Source: Viridibacterium silvisoli (GTDB taxonomy: Bacteria > Pseudomonadota > Gammaproteobacteria > Burkholderiales > Rhodocyclaceae). From it: DNA of 64,000 nucleotides. Location: the NCBI RefSeq assembly GCF_036017035.1, contig NZ_JAYXHS010000004.1:496001-560000 (forward strand). Reading direction: 5' to 3'. The notes beneath the pieces were generated by a model. The model was not told the DNA's origin. It searched no databases and saw only the letters and a program-made list of their open reading frames with translations. Positions 1-7,809 of the stretch are shown here, in pieces (position 1 is the first letter of the stretch; each line of letters opens with the position of its first letter). The position numbers were made by a program, and so were the translations under genes.

Positions 1-683
1 GTGTGTACATCGATCGTTCGGCGGCCGTGTTGTCGGACGTCGTCATCGGCGCCAACGAGAACGACTATCACTTCACCGGTGCGAACATCGGCCGCGACTT
101 CCCCGAGCCTGCTGTTGCCGACATCCGCAACGCCGTCGCTGGCGACCCGTCGCCTGACGGCAAGGGCAAACTCGAAATCTGCCGCGGCATCGAAGTCGGC
201 CACATCTTCCAGCTGCGCACCAGGTACTCCGAAGCCATGGGCTGCAAGTTCATTGGCGAAGACGGCAAGGAGCAGGTCATGGAAATGGGCTGCTATGGCG
301 TCGGTGTTACCCGCATCATGGGCGCCGCCATCGAGCAGAATTTCGACGAGCGCGGCATCATCTGGCCAGACAGCATCGCACCGTTCACAGTCGTGCTGTG
401 CCCGATGGGCTGGAGCCGTTCAGAAGCCGTGCGCGATACCGCTAATAAACTCTATAGCGAGCTGCAGGCGCTGGGCATCGACGTTCTGCTGGATGATCGC
501 GACGAACGCCCCGGCGCCATGTTCGCCGACTGGGAACTGATCGGCGTACCGCACCGGGTGGTGATCGGTGACCGAGGCTTGAAGGAAAATGTGCTTGAAT
601 ATCAAGGCCGTCGCGATGCCGAAGCGACCAAGGTTCCCGTCAACGAGATTGCCTCGTTCGTAAAATCAAAACTCAGCAATTAA
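1..683 (+). CDS. proS: Prolyl-tRNA synthetase, C-terminal part (5' end outside window)
   Basis: Charges tRNA-Pro with proline in the cytosol. Only the last ~227 residues are present; the frame is open at base 1, so the true start lies upstream. The visible part contains the end of the class II catalytic core (a GCYGVGVTR stretch, the motif 3 region) followed by the anticodon-binding domain (VLCPMGW..., LLDDRDERPGAMFADWELIGVPHRVVIGDRG). The segment ahead of motif 3 (EICRGIEVGHIFQL) fits the long bacterial ProS type. The TAA stop overlaps the ATG of the next gene (TAATG), suggesting translational coupling with the lytic transglycosylase. Identification is firm; only the missing 5' part limits it. 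Confidence 0.96.
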   Translation, partial: VYIDRSAAVLSDVVIGANENDYHFTGANIGRDFPEPAVADIRNAVAGDPSPDGKGKLEICRGIEVGHIFQLRTRYSEAMGCKFIGEDGKEQVMEMGCYGVGVTRIMGAAIEQNFDERGIIWPDSIAPFTVVLCPMGWSRSEAVRDTANKLYSELQALGIDVLLDDRDERPGAMFADWELIGVPHRVVIGDRGLKENVLEYQGRRDAEATKVPVNEIASFVKSKLSN

Positions 684-1348
684 TGACGTCTCCGCAAACA
701 CTCGCTCGCTTCTCTGCCAAGGCCCTGCTGATCTGCGTCAGCCTGGGCCTTTCGGGCCTCGCTCTGGCTGGTGGCCAACGAGAAGAAGCCTTGGCTGCCA
801 GCGTACAGGCGTCGATGCAGAAGGCGATCAGCGATACCGCTTCACCAGAGCCGATCTTCGCCTCTGAAGATGAAAAGCTCCGCTGGCTGACGGAAATGTC
901 GCCGCGCCTCGTGAAGCGCTTGCCAGACACGCGTGATCGCGTCGAATTCCTCAAGACGGTTTATTACGAAGCCCAGCGTGCGGGTCTCGACCCCCAGCTG
1001 GTCTTGGGCCTGATCGAAGTCGAAAGCGCCTTCCGCAAATACGCAGTGTCATCGGTTGGTGCGCGCGGTTTCATGCAAGTCATGCCATTCTGGGTCAAGC
1101 AGATTGGCACCAGTGAGCAAAACCTGTTTCATCTGCGTACCAATCTGCGCTATGGCTGCACGATCCTGCGTCACTATCTCGACATCGAGAAAGGCGACCT
1201 GTATCGCGCGCTAGGCCGCTACAACGGCAGCCTCGGTCGGCCTGAATACCCGAACATGGTCCGCGCAGCATGGGAAAAGAAATGGGCTTACGAAAAGCCC
1301 AAGACTCAGGCTGCTGCGCCGCTGACAACCACCGTCGCCCAGCGCTGA
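683..1348 (+). CDS. Lytic transglycosylase, SLT domain
   Basis: Exported 221-residue murein hydrolase of the soluble lytic transglycosylase fold (family 1), expected to cleave the MurNAc-GlcNAc bond in the periplasm. An N-terminal signal peptide ends near LSGLALAGG (about residue 29). The catalytic motif is IEVESAF, with Glu114 as the probable acid, followed by the family signature GARGFMQVMPFW and a late ALGRYNGS segment (the NYNxG equivalent). ATG overlaps the proS stop by one base, so no separate promoter is needed. It is shorter than Slt70 or MltC and carries only the catalytic domain. Family assignment is confident; the exact Mlt-type role is not. Confidence 0.88.
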   Translation: MTSPQTLARFSAKALLICVSLGLSGLALAGGQREEALAASVQASMQKAISDTASPEPIFASEDEKLRWLTEMSPRLVKRLPDTRDRVEFLKTVYYEAQRAGLDPQLVLGLIEVESAFRKYAVSSVGARGFMQVMPFWVKQIGTSEQNLFHLRTNLRYGCTILRHYLDIEKGDLYRALGRYNGSLGRPEYPNMVRAAWEKKWAYEKPKTQAAAPLTTTVAQR

Positions 1349-1433
1349 GGCCAGCCTCGGCCGCAGACCTTGCTCTGCTTATGCTTTATCCGCTGCATCA
1401 CGAGCTGACCAGCTTCGTTTCCAGTACAACGTG

Positions 1434-1455
1434 ATTCCATTCAACGCAATGGAAT
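1434..1455. promoter_or_regulatory. 8-bp inverted repeat upstream of lipoprotein gene
   Basis: ATTCCATT and its exact reverse complement AATGGAAT are separated by six bases, about 57 bases before the start of the downstream lipoprotein gene. This is the usual layout of a dimeric repressor or activator site. No T-run follows, so it is not a terminator. No regulator can be named. Confidence 0.3.
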
Positions 1456-1511
1456 AAATGCGTGCAGCCCGTGTTCATATCATGTCACTCACAACCGCAG
1501 GAGACATGACC

Positions 1512-1916
1512 ATGCAACACCTCGCATTCCGTCGCATTCTCGGCAGCACCCTTCTCGTTGCATCGTTCGCCGTTCTGGCCGCCTGTAGCAGCATGTCATC
1601 AGCACCTGCGGCCCCAGCCAAAATTGCAGATGGCGTATTCACCGATAGCAAGGGCATGACGCTGTACACCTTCGACAAGGACACCGTACCAGGCAAGAGT
1701 GCCTGCAATGGCCCCTGCGCAACCAACTGGCCACCACTGGCAGTCGCTGACGGCGCCACCGCTTCGGGCGACTGGAGTGTCGTGACTCGTGACGACGGCA
1801 AGAAGCAATGGGCTTACAAGGGCAAGCCGGTCTACACCTGGGCCAAGGACATGAAGCCGGGAGACAAGACTGGCGAAGGCATGGCTGGCAACACCTGGCA
1901 CGTAGCCAAGCCCTAA
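1512..1916 (+). CDS. Small lipoprotein, COG4315-like (YxFxxD repeats)
   Basis: 134-residue predicted lipoprotein. The signal peptide ends in a lipobox LAAC at about residues 22-25, so the mature protein should be anchored to a membrane. The mature part carries two copies of the family motif: GMTLYTFDKD, followed by a Cys-containing stretch (GKSACNGPCATNWPPL), and later GKPVYTWAKD. These repeats identify the COG4315 family of unknown function. Start choice: AGGAG at 1499-1503 is 8 bases from the ATG at 1512 but only 2 from the in-frame ATG at 1506. A strong hairpin terminator follows directly, so it appears monocistronic. An inverted repeat lies upstream. Confidence 0.82.
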   Translation: MQHLAFRRILGSTLLVASFAVLAACSSMSSAPAAPAKIADGVFTDSKGMTLYTFDKDTVPGKSACNGPCATNWPPLAVADGATASGDWSVVTRDDGKKQWAYKGKPVYTWAKDMKPGDKTGEGMAGNTWHVAKP

Positions 1917-1934
1917 GCGATCACCAGTAAAAAC

Positions 1935-1960
1935 ACAAAGGGCGCCGTGGCGCCCTTTGT
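1935..1960. terminator. Bidirectional rho-independent terminator
   Basis: Perfect 12-bp inverted repeat (ACAAAGGGCGCC and its complement) between the convergent lipoprotein gene and dnaB. The A/T-rich outer arms give a T-containing tail in both directions. Confidence 0.8.
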
Positions 1961-1993
1961 CATTTCAAAACCAGCTCTTGTTGCTCGTCGAAA

Positions 1994-3406
1994 TTACTCG
2001 CCTCGCTCCATGAAGGAAGAACCTGCGTAATTTTCAAAACGCGTGTACTCCCCCACAAAAGTCATCGGCACCGTACCCGTCGGCCCGTTACGATGTTTGG
2101 CGATGATCAATTCCGCCAGGCCTTTATCTTGCGTGTCGGGGTTGTAGATTTCATCGCGGTAAATAAACATGATGATGTCAGCATCCTGCTCCAGCGCACC
2201 GGACTCTCGCAAGTCGGAGGCCATTGGCCGTTTATTGGGGCGATTCTCCAGACTCCGATTGAGCTGCGACAAGGCCATGATCGGCACTTTCAACTCCTTC
2301 GCCAGCCCCTTTACTGAGCGCGAGATTTCCGACAGCTCGGCTGCACGATTGTCGCTTTGATTGAGCGTCGTCATCAGCTGCAGGTAGTCGATGACAACGA
2401 GCCCAAGCTTGCCACCGCACTGGCGGTGCAGACGACGTGTACGGGCGCGCAGATCAGTTGGATTCAGACCTGGCGTTTCGTCAATGTAGATCGGCGCTTC
2501 ATGCAGGCGCCCGAGCGCGTACGTCAGCTTTTGCCACTCATCGTCATTGAGTTTGCCCGTGCGCAGCTTGTGCTGGTCGAGACGCCCCACGGAAGAGATG
2601 AAACGCATCGCCAATTGGGTCGCCGGCATTTCCATCGAAAAAATCGCGACAGGCAAGCCCGCTTCGAGCGCGACGCTTTCAGCGACGTTGAGGGCAAACG
2701 AAGTCTTGCCCATACCCGGACGTGCCGCGAGGATGATCATATCCGTCGCGTGCAATCCGGAAGTCTTCGCATCGAGATCTACCAGCCCCGTCGGCACACC
2801 CGTCACTGCCGCCTGATCCTCGCGCGAATACAACTCCTGAATGCGTTCGACGACAGTCCCCAGCACCGGCTGGATCGGCGTGAAGCCCTGTGAACTCTTG
2901 CTGCCTTCGTCGCGGATATTGAGAATCTTCGATTCAGCCTCATCGAGAATGATGCTGGCATTACGACCACCAGGCGTCAGCGCGCTGCCTGCAATCTCGT
3001 CACCGACCGTCACCAGCTTGCGCAGGATTGCGCGCTCACGGACGATTTCCGCATAGCGCCGCGCATTGGCCGCCGACGGCGTGTTGTTGGCAATCTCGCT
3101 CAGGTAGGCCAGACCACCGATATGCTGTGATTCGTTGTTCTTGTCGAGCGCTTCGAAGACAGTGACGATATCGGCAGGCTTGCCCTGTTCGATCAGGATC
3201 GCAATCTGGCGGAAGATGCGGCGATGTTCGTCACGGTAGAAATCGACCTCGGATGCCAGGTCAGCAACGCGATCCCAGCAGGAGTTATCCAGCAGCAAGC
3301 CACCGATGAGCGACTGTTCCGCTTCGATCGAATGTGGCGGCAGCTTCAACGCTGCGAGCTGCGGATCTTGTGGTGCGGATTGCTGTCCGCCACGCGGCTG
3401 GGCCAT
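1994..3406 (-). CDS. dnaB: Replicative DNA helicase DnaB
   Basis: 470-residue hexameric helicase that unwinds DNA ahead of the replication fork and recruits primase. The N-terminal domain (SIEAEQSLIGGLLLD...) is followed by a linker and the RecA-like domain. Walker A is ARPGMGKT at about 228-235 and Walker B lies in LGLVVIDYLQLM. The arginine-finger region is near the C-terminus (DIIMFIYRDE, KHRNGPTG). Length is normal and I see no intein. A GAGGAG ribosome site lies 9 bases before the ATG. It is downstream of rplI, but the rplI terminator separates the two, so it probably has its own promoter or depends on read-through. Confidence 0.97.
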   Translation of the reverse strand: MAQPRGGQQSAPQDPQLAALKLPPHSIEAEQSLIGGLLLDNSCWDRVADLASEVDFYRDEHRRIFRQIAILIEQGKPADIVTVFEALDKNNESQHIGGLAYLSEIANNTPSAANARRYAEIVRERAILRKLVTVGDEIAGSALTPGGRNASIILDEAESKILNIRDEGSKSSQGFTPIQPVLGTVVERIQELYSREDQAAVTGVPTGLVDLDAKTSGLHATDMIILAARPGMGKTSFALNVAESVALEAGLPVAIFSMEMPATQLAMRFISSVGRLDQHKLRTGKLNDDEWQKLTYALGRLHEAPIYIDETPGLNPTDLRARTRRLHRQCGGKLGLVVIDYLQLMTTLNQSDNRAAELSEISRSVKGLAKELKVPIMALSQLNRSLENRPNKRPMASDLRESGALEQDADIIMFIYRDEIYNPDTQDKGLAELIIAKHRNGPTGTVPMTFVGEYTRFENYAGSSFMERGE

Positions 3407-3498
3407 CGCTTTTGCTCCTCGAGGTGAGCCCGAATTTTACAGGCAGCCGCCGGTGTGAACTCGGCACCGAAGGTTTGTTTTTCTGATGCTGCGTTAAC

Positions 3499-3530
3499 AA
3501 AAAAGGGGCTGCCGAGGCAGCCCCTTTTTT
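3499..3530 (-). terminator. Terminator of the rpsF-rplI operon
   Basis: Fifteen-base perfect inverted repeat with a GGGGCTGCC core flanked by six A and six T. It sits 20 bases after the rplI stop and is followed on the minus strand by a T-run. Confidence 0.85.
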
Positions 3531-3550
3531 CAGTCTTCAAGAGACGATGA

Positions 3551-4000
3551 TCAGGCTTCGCTGACGATCGAAACCTTGACCTTGACCGACACGTCGGTAT
3601 GCAACGAAATTTCCACTTCGTAGTCACCAATGGTCTTCAGCGCGCCGTCCGGCAGACGTACATCAGCCTTGGCAACGGTAAAGCCCTTCTCAACCAACGC
3701 CGTAGCAATGTCAGCGGTGCTGACCGAGCCAAACAGGCGGCCATCAACGCGAGCCTTGCTGACGATCTGCACTTCGGTGCCATCGAGCTTGGCAGCCACG
3801 TCTTGCGCAGCAGCCAGACGTTGCGCAGCGATCTTTTCCAGCTCGGCACGCTTGGCAGCGAACGCTTCGACATTGTTTGCCGTTGCGCGCTTGGCCTTGC
3901 CTTGCGGGATCAGGAAATTACGTGCGTAGCCGTCCTTGACCTTCACGACTTCGCCCAGATTGCCGAGGTTTACAACCTTCTCAAGCAGAATGATTTGCAT
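3551..4000 (-). CDS. rplI: 50S ribosomal protein L9
   Basis: 149 residues, the standard length. The N-terminal rRNA-binding domain is clear (MQIILLEKVVNLG..GEVVKVKDGYARNFLIPQGKA). A long connecting helix (VEAFAAKRAELEKIAAQRLAAAQ) and the C-terminal domain follow. Last gene of the rpsF-priB-rpsR-rplI operon, 17 bases after rpsR, with a strong terminator behind it. Confidence 0.98.
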   Translation of the reverse strand: MQIILLEKVVNLGNLGEVVKVKDGYARNFLIPQGKAKRATANNVEAFAAKRAELEKIAAQRLAAAQDVAAKLDGTEVQIVSKARVDGRLFGSVSTADIATALVEKGFTVAKADVRLPDGALKTIGDYEVEISLHTDVSVKVKVSIVSEA

Positions 4001-4017
4001 GGTCTAGTTCCCCCGGA

Positions 4018-4290
4018 TTACTGGTGCAGGTCGGTGTAAGGCATCAGCGCCAGGAAGCGTGCGCGCTTGATGGCGGTAGACAGCTGACGCTGGTAGCCGG
4101 TCTTGGTACCGGTGATACGCGCCGGCATGATCTTGCCGTTTTCGGTGATGAAGTCCTTGAGGATTTCAACATCCTTGTAGTCGATCTCTTCAATCTTTTC
4201 TGCCGAGAAGCGGCAGAACTTGCGACGCTTGAACAGGCTGCGATTGCCACCACGTTCGTCTTTTTTCTTGGCACCAGGTCTGAAAGCCAT
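4018..4290 (-). CDS. rpsR: 30S ribosomal protein S18
   Basis: 90 residues. Contains the S18 core (RRKFCRFSAEKIEEIDYKDVEILKDFITENGKIMPARITGTK..YQRQL..AIKRARFLALMPY). It forms a heterodimer with S6 on the 30S platform, and S6 is encoded two genes upstream in the same operon. The ATG overlaps the priB stop (TAATG), so translation is probably coupled. Confidence 0.98.
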   Translation of the reverse strand: MAFRPGAKKKDERGGNRSLFKRRKFCRFSAEKIEEIDYKDVEILKDFITENGKIMPARITGTKTGYQRQLSTAIKRARFLALMPYTDLHQ

Positions 4291-4628
4291 TATTTCGTTC
4301 CTTCAACATTATTTCGGGCTTCAAGAAGCTCGAATTTCGTTACATGCAATACGGGAGTCTGGTGGCGGGCACTGCGTGCTGCGAGAAAACCCTCCAGCAG
4401 CATTTCGACTCCCATCGGCAGCGCAGTGATCTGCGAAGCCAAAGGGCCGATTGCCAGTACACTCATTTCGCAACTCACGTTCCGCTCGACTTCCAGTTCA
4501 ATCTGGACCGAGGTGTGGCGGATCTTGAAACCCACCACCGGAATTCTTGCCGGCGTCATGCGAAGCGCATCGCGCTCCATCAGGCTTCCGGCAATCGCTA
4601 CTATGTTGCGAACTCCAGCTTCTCCCAA
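4290..4628 (-). CDS. priB: Primosomal replication protein N (PriB)
   Basis: 112-residue OB-fold single-stranded-DNA-binding protein of the PriA-dependent replication restart primosome. It matches the family in length and in the pattern NIVAIAGSLMERDALRMTPARIPVVGFKIRH and later LEVERNVSCEMSVLAIGPLA. Its place between rpsF and rpsR is typical of beta- and gammaproteobacteria. The start is TTG at 4628; no ATG or GTG lies nearer the conserved N-terminus, so the exact start is less sure than the identity. The stop overlaps the rpsR start. Confidence 0.9.
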   Translation of the reverse strand: MGEAGVRNIVAIAGSLMERDALRMTPARIPVVGFKIRHTSVQIELEVERNVSCEMSVLAIGPLASQITALPMGVEMLLEGFLAARSARHQTPVLHVTKFELLEARNNVEGTK

Positions 4629-4661
4629 TTCTTTTTCGATTCAGCGATCTCGAACCCGAGA

Positions 4662-5054
4662 TCAGGCTGCAGGCTGCGCGTCAGACGTGCTTTCCTCTGC
4701 AGCGGCTGGAGCCGGCGAGGTCAGCGAACGCGACTTCTCTTCCTTCATCATTGGCGAAGGGGTCACAACGGCCTTCTTCGTCTTGATGGTCAGGTGACGC
4801 AGCACTGCATCGTTGAACTTGAAGGCGTGCTCCAGCTCATTGAGCGTGTCGCCATCGACTTCGATGTTCATCAGAACGTAGTGGGCTTTGTGTACCTTCT
4901 CGATCGGGTATGCCAGTTGGCGGCGGCCCCAGTCTTCCAGACGATGGATCTGACCACCCTTGGCGGTCACGAGACCCTTGTAGCGCTCGATCATGGCGGG
5001 CACTTGCTCGCTCTGATCGGGGTGCACGATGAATACGATTTCGTAATGTCGCAT
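4662..5054 (-). CDS. rpsF: 30S ribosomal protein S6
   Basis: 130 residues, beginning MRHYEIVFIVHPDQSEQVPAMIERY, a standard S6 N-terminus. The core continues with IHRLEDWGRRQLAYPIEK..KAHYVLMN and a variable Ala/Pro/Ser-rich tail common in S6. A good AAGGAG site precedes the ATG. First gene of the operon, with a good sigma-70-type promoter about 65 bases upstream. Confidence 0.98.
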   Translation of the reverse strand: MRHYEIVFIVHPDQSEQVPAMIERYKGLVTAKGGQIHRLEDWGRRQLAYPIEKVHKAHYVLMNIEVDGDTLNELEHAFKFNDAVLRHLTIKTKKAVVTPSPMMKEEKSRSLTSPAPAAAEESTSDAQPAA

Positions 5055-5119
5055 GCGAACTCCTTTACGGTTAATTAAAGCCCCCCGGCATGCGACCGGT
5101 GGAGCAAGGAAAGCCCGCT

Positions 5120-5148
5120 ACTATAGGACAAAACAGGTGTTTCGGCAA
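5120..5148 (-). promoter_or_regulatory. Sigma-70-type promoter of the rpsF operon
   Basis: On the minus strand, TTGCCG and TATAGT are separated by exactly 17 bases. The predicted transcription start near 5113 leaves a leader of roughly 58 bases before rpsF. Confidence 0.65.
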
Positions 5149-5304
5149 GTCATTCAAGGGCTTGCCATAGCCGTGCAATGCTGTTCAAGCAGATCAGGCC
5201 GAACATCTACACTGAAATGACGCGCAAACGCTGCGTCGCAACACCCATGTATGTTAAAGTCGACGGTTGCCCAAACTCCAATTTGCCCCTGAAGATCGAT
5301 CTCT

Positions 5305-7116
5305 ATGAGCCGCTCCATCCGTAACATCGCCATCATCGCCCACGTCGATCATGGCAAGACCACCCTGGTCGACCAGCTTCTCCGCCAATCCGGCACCTTT
5401 GCCGCGCATCAGGCGGTGACCGAACGCGTGATGGACAGCAACGATCTCGAAAAAGAGCGCGGCATCACGATTCTGGCAAAGAACTGCGCCATTCAATATG
5501 GCGACACCCACATCAATATCGTAGACACCCCCGGTCACGCTGACTTCGGCGGCGAAGTCGAGCGCGTGCTGTCCATGGTCGACGGCGTGCTGCTGCTGGT
5601 CGATGCCGTCGAAGGCCCGATGCCACAGACGCGTTTCGTGACGCGCAAGGCGCTGGCACTGGGCCTCAAGCCCATCGTCATCGTCAACAAGATCGACCGC
5701 CCGGGCGCTCGTCCAGACTGGGTCATCAACCAGACTTTCGATCTGTTCGACAAGCTCGGCGCAACTGAAGAGCAACTCGACTTTCCAGTTGTCTACGCTT
5801 CGGCACTCAATGGCTTTGCCATGCTGGAAGCCGACAAACCGGGCACGGACATGGTGCCGATCTACGAAGCCATCTTGAAGCACGTCCCACAGCCCGAAGT
5901 GAATGCCGACGGTCCGCTGCAAGTGCAGATCTGCTCGCTGGATTATTCGACCTACATCGGTCAGCTCGGCATCGGCCGTATCAAGAGCGGCAGCATCAAG
6001 CCTAACCAGGAAGTCATCGTCATGTACGGCGACAAGCAGTTGGGCAAGTCCAAGGTTGGCCAGGTGCTGACCTTCAAGGGCCTCGAGCGCAGCCAGACCG
6101 AACAAGCCGTCGCCGGCGACATCATTCTGGTCAGCGGCATCGAACAAGTCGCGATTGGCGTCACGATCTGTTCGCCTGAAGCACCGAACGGCATGACGCC
6201 AATCGCCGTCGACGAGCCAACCCTGACTATGAATTTCATGGTGAACAGCTCGCCTCTCGCCGGTCGCGAAGGCAAGTTCGTCACCAGCCGCCAGATCCGT
6301 GAGCGCCTCGAAAAGGAATTGCTCAAGAACGTCGCGCTGCGCGTGAACTACACCAACGACGCCGATGTGTTCGAAGTCTCGGGCCGCGGCGAACTGCACC
6401 TGACCATCCTGCTGGAAACGATGCGCCGCGAAGGCTTCGAACTGGCGGTCGGCCGCCCACGCGTCGTCTTCAAGGAAATCGATGGCGTGAAGTGCGAACC
6501 GTACGAAATGCTGTCGGTAGACGTTGAAGAAGAACACCAGGGCGGTGTGATGGAAGAGCTCGGTCGCCGTCGCGGCGAGCTGCAAGACATGTCTCCGGAC
6601 GGCAAGGGGCGCGTGCGCCTCGAGTACCGCATCCCCGCTCGCGGCCTGATCGGCTTCCAGGGCGAATTCCTGACGCTGACGCGCGGCACCGGCCTCGCCA
6701 GCCACGTGTTCGACGACTACGGCCCAATGGCAGCTGCCATGTCTGAGCGTCGCAACGGCGTGCTGATCAGCCAGGACGACGGCGTTGCTGTCGCCTACGC
6801 GATCTGGAAGCTGCAGGATCGCGGCAAGATGTTCGTCTCGCACAACGACCCGGTGTACGAAGGCATCATCATCGGCATCCACTCGCGCGACAACGACCTG
6901 GTCGTGAATCCGATCAAGGGCAAGCAGCTCACCAACGTTCGCGCCTCGGGCACCGACGAAGCCGTGCGCCTCGTGCCGCCGATCCAGCTCACGCTGGAGA
7001 GTGCGATCGAGTTCATTGCTGACGACGAACTTGTCGAAATCACGCCAAAGTCGATCCGCCTCCGCAAGCGCTACCTCAAGGAACACGAGCGCAAGCGCGC
7101 AGCCAAGGCCGAGTAA
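5305..7116 (+). CDS. typA: Translational GTPase TypA/BipA
   Basis: 603-residue ribosome-associated GTPase related to EF-G and LepA, acting in ribosome assembly and stress adaptation. G1 is AHVDHGKT at 12-19, G3 DTPGHADFGGE from 74, and G4 NKID near 128. The EF-Tu-like domain II, the EF-G-like domain III and the TypA-specific C-terminal domain (GLIGFQGEFLTLTRGTG, then HSRDNDLVVNPIKGKQLTN) are all present at the usual length. It stands alone, diverging from rpsF, with a terminator 12 bases after its stop. The 250-base divergent gap holds the rpsF promoter; I see no clear one for typA. Confidence 0.97.
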   Translation: MSRSIRNIAIIAHVDHGKTTLVDQLLRQSGTFAAHQAVTERVMDSNDLEKERGITILAKNCAIQYGDTHINIVDTPGHADFGGEVERVLSMVDGVLLLVDAVEGPMPQTRFVTRKALALGLKPIVIVNKIDRPGARPDWVINQTFDLFDKLGATEEQLDFPVVYASALNGFAMLEADKPGTDMVPIYEAILKHVPQPEVNADGPLQVQICSLDYSTYIGQLGIGRIKSGSIKPNQEVIVMYGDKQLGKSKVGQVLTFKGLERSQTEQAVAGDIILVSGIEQVAIGVTICSPEAPNGMTPIAVDEPTLTMNFMVNSSPLAGREGKFVTSRQIRERLEKELLKNVALRVNYTNDADVFEVSGRGELHLTILLETMRREGFELAVGRPRVVFKEIDGVKCEPYEMLSVDVEEEHQGGVMEELGRRRGELQDMSPDGKGRVRLEYRIPARGLIGFQGEFLTLTRGTGLASHVFDDYGPMAAAMSERRNGVLISQDDGVAVAYAIWKLQDRGKMFVSHNDPVYEGIIIGIHSRDNDLVVNPIKGKQLTNVRASGTDEAVRLVPPIQLTLESAIEFIADDELVEITPKSIRLRKRYLKEHERKRAAKAE

Positions 7117-7127
7117 GCCATGTCACA

Positions 7128-7155
7128 AAAAAGGCCACCGCAAGGTGGCCTTTTT
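7128..7155. terminator. Bidirectional terminator between typA and parA-like gene
   Basis: AAAAAGGCCACC, a GCAA loop and GGTGGCCTTTTT form a perfect 12-bp stem with a T-run on either strand, between two convergent genes. Confidence 0.9.
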
Positions 7156-7173
7156 ATTTTCTATGAGTTGCGA

Positions 7174-7791
7174 TCAGACCCACGCCCGGATCGGATCCCA
7201 CTGCAACAGATCCTTCTCCACGCGATGAGGGGCAACGTCGAACAAGGTCAGACCATGCGCTGCCAGCTGCACATAGTTCTGTGTACTGCGCAGACTGGTG
7301 AGGAGCGGCAATCCGGTCGATTCGATGAAGCGATGGAACTGCTCGGCGGAACGGGTGCGCTCGTCGATACGCATCCCGACCACGCCAATTGGCAGGCCAC
7401 GCGCAGCCTTGGCTTCGGCAAGTTCTTCAAAAAAAGCCTGGCTGGCCATCAGATCGAACATGGAAGCCTGCACTGGCACCAGCACCTGGTCGGCCAGCTT
7501 CAGCACTGATTTCAATCGATCGCCATGCATGCCCGCTGGCGTATCCAGCACCGCATGCGTCGTACCTTTTGGTGGCTTGGCGGGCTTTCCCTCCTCGATC
7601 TCCCAGGTCACGATCGGCAACGCAGAAGCGGGACGGCACTTGAGCCAGTAGCCCGAAGATTGCTGCCTGTCGACATCGCCGAGCATGACGAGCGAATCCA
7701 TTCGCGTGTGCGTCAGCAAGCCCGCCAGATTCGTCGCCAGCGTGCTCTTGCCTGAGCCGCCCTTCGGATTTGCTACGAGAAAGACCTTCAA
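7174..7791 (-). CDS. Orphan ParA/MinD-type ATPase
   Basis: 205-residue deviant Walker ATPase. The P-loop is KGGSGKST at 10-17 with the signature lysine of the ParA/MinD group. A switch-like stretch (AVLDTPAGMHGD) and LADQVLVPVQASMFDL follow. Such proteins position DNA, cell-envelope or chemotaxis complexes by ATP-dependent dimer cycling. No parB, minE or cargo gene is adjacent, so the partner is unknown. Start: GGGAGG lies 6 bases before TTG at 7791, whereas the alternative GTG at 7797 abuts it, so TTG is preferred. It lies between typA (convergent) and cysS (same strand, 18 bases upstream). Confidence 0.78.
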   Translation of the reverse strand: MKVFLVANPKGGSGKSTLATNLAGLLTHTRMDSLVMLGDVDRQQSSGYWLKCRPASALPIVTWEIEEGKPAKPPKGTTHAVLDTPAGMHGDRLKSVLKLADQVLVPVQASMFDLMASQAFFEELAEAKAARGLPIGVVGMRIDERTRSAEQFHRFIESTGLPLLTSLRSTQNYVQLAAHGLTLFDVAPHRVEKDLLQWDPIRAWV

Positions 7792-7809
7792 GATCACCCT
7801 CCCACAGTA

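Noticed and set aside
5254..7086. 610-codon minus-strand open frame opposite typA
   Set aside because: Pure antisense shadow of a conserved GTPase gene in high-GC DNA; composition dominated by Asp/His/Val/Ala and no family pattern.
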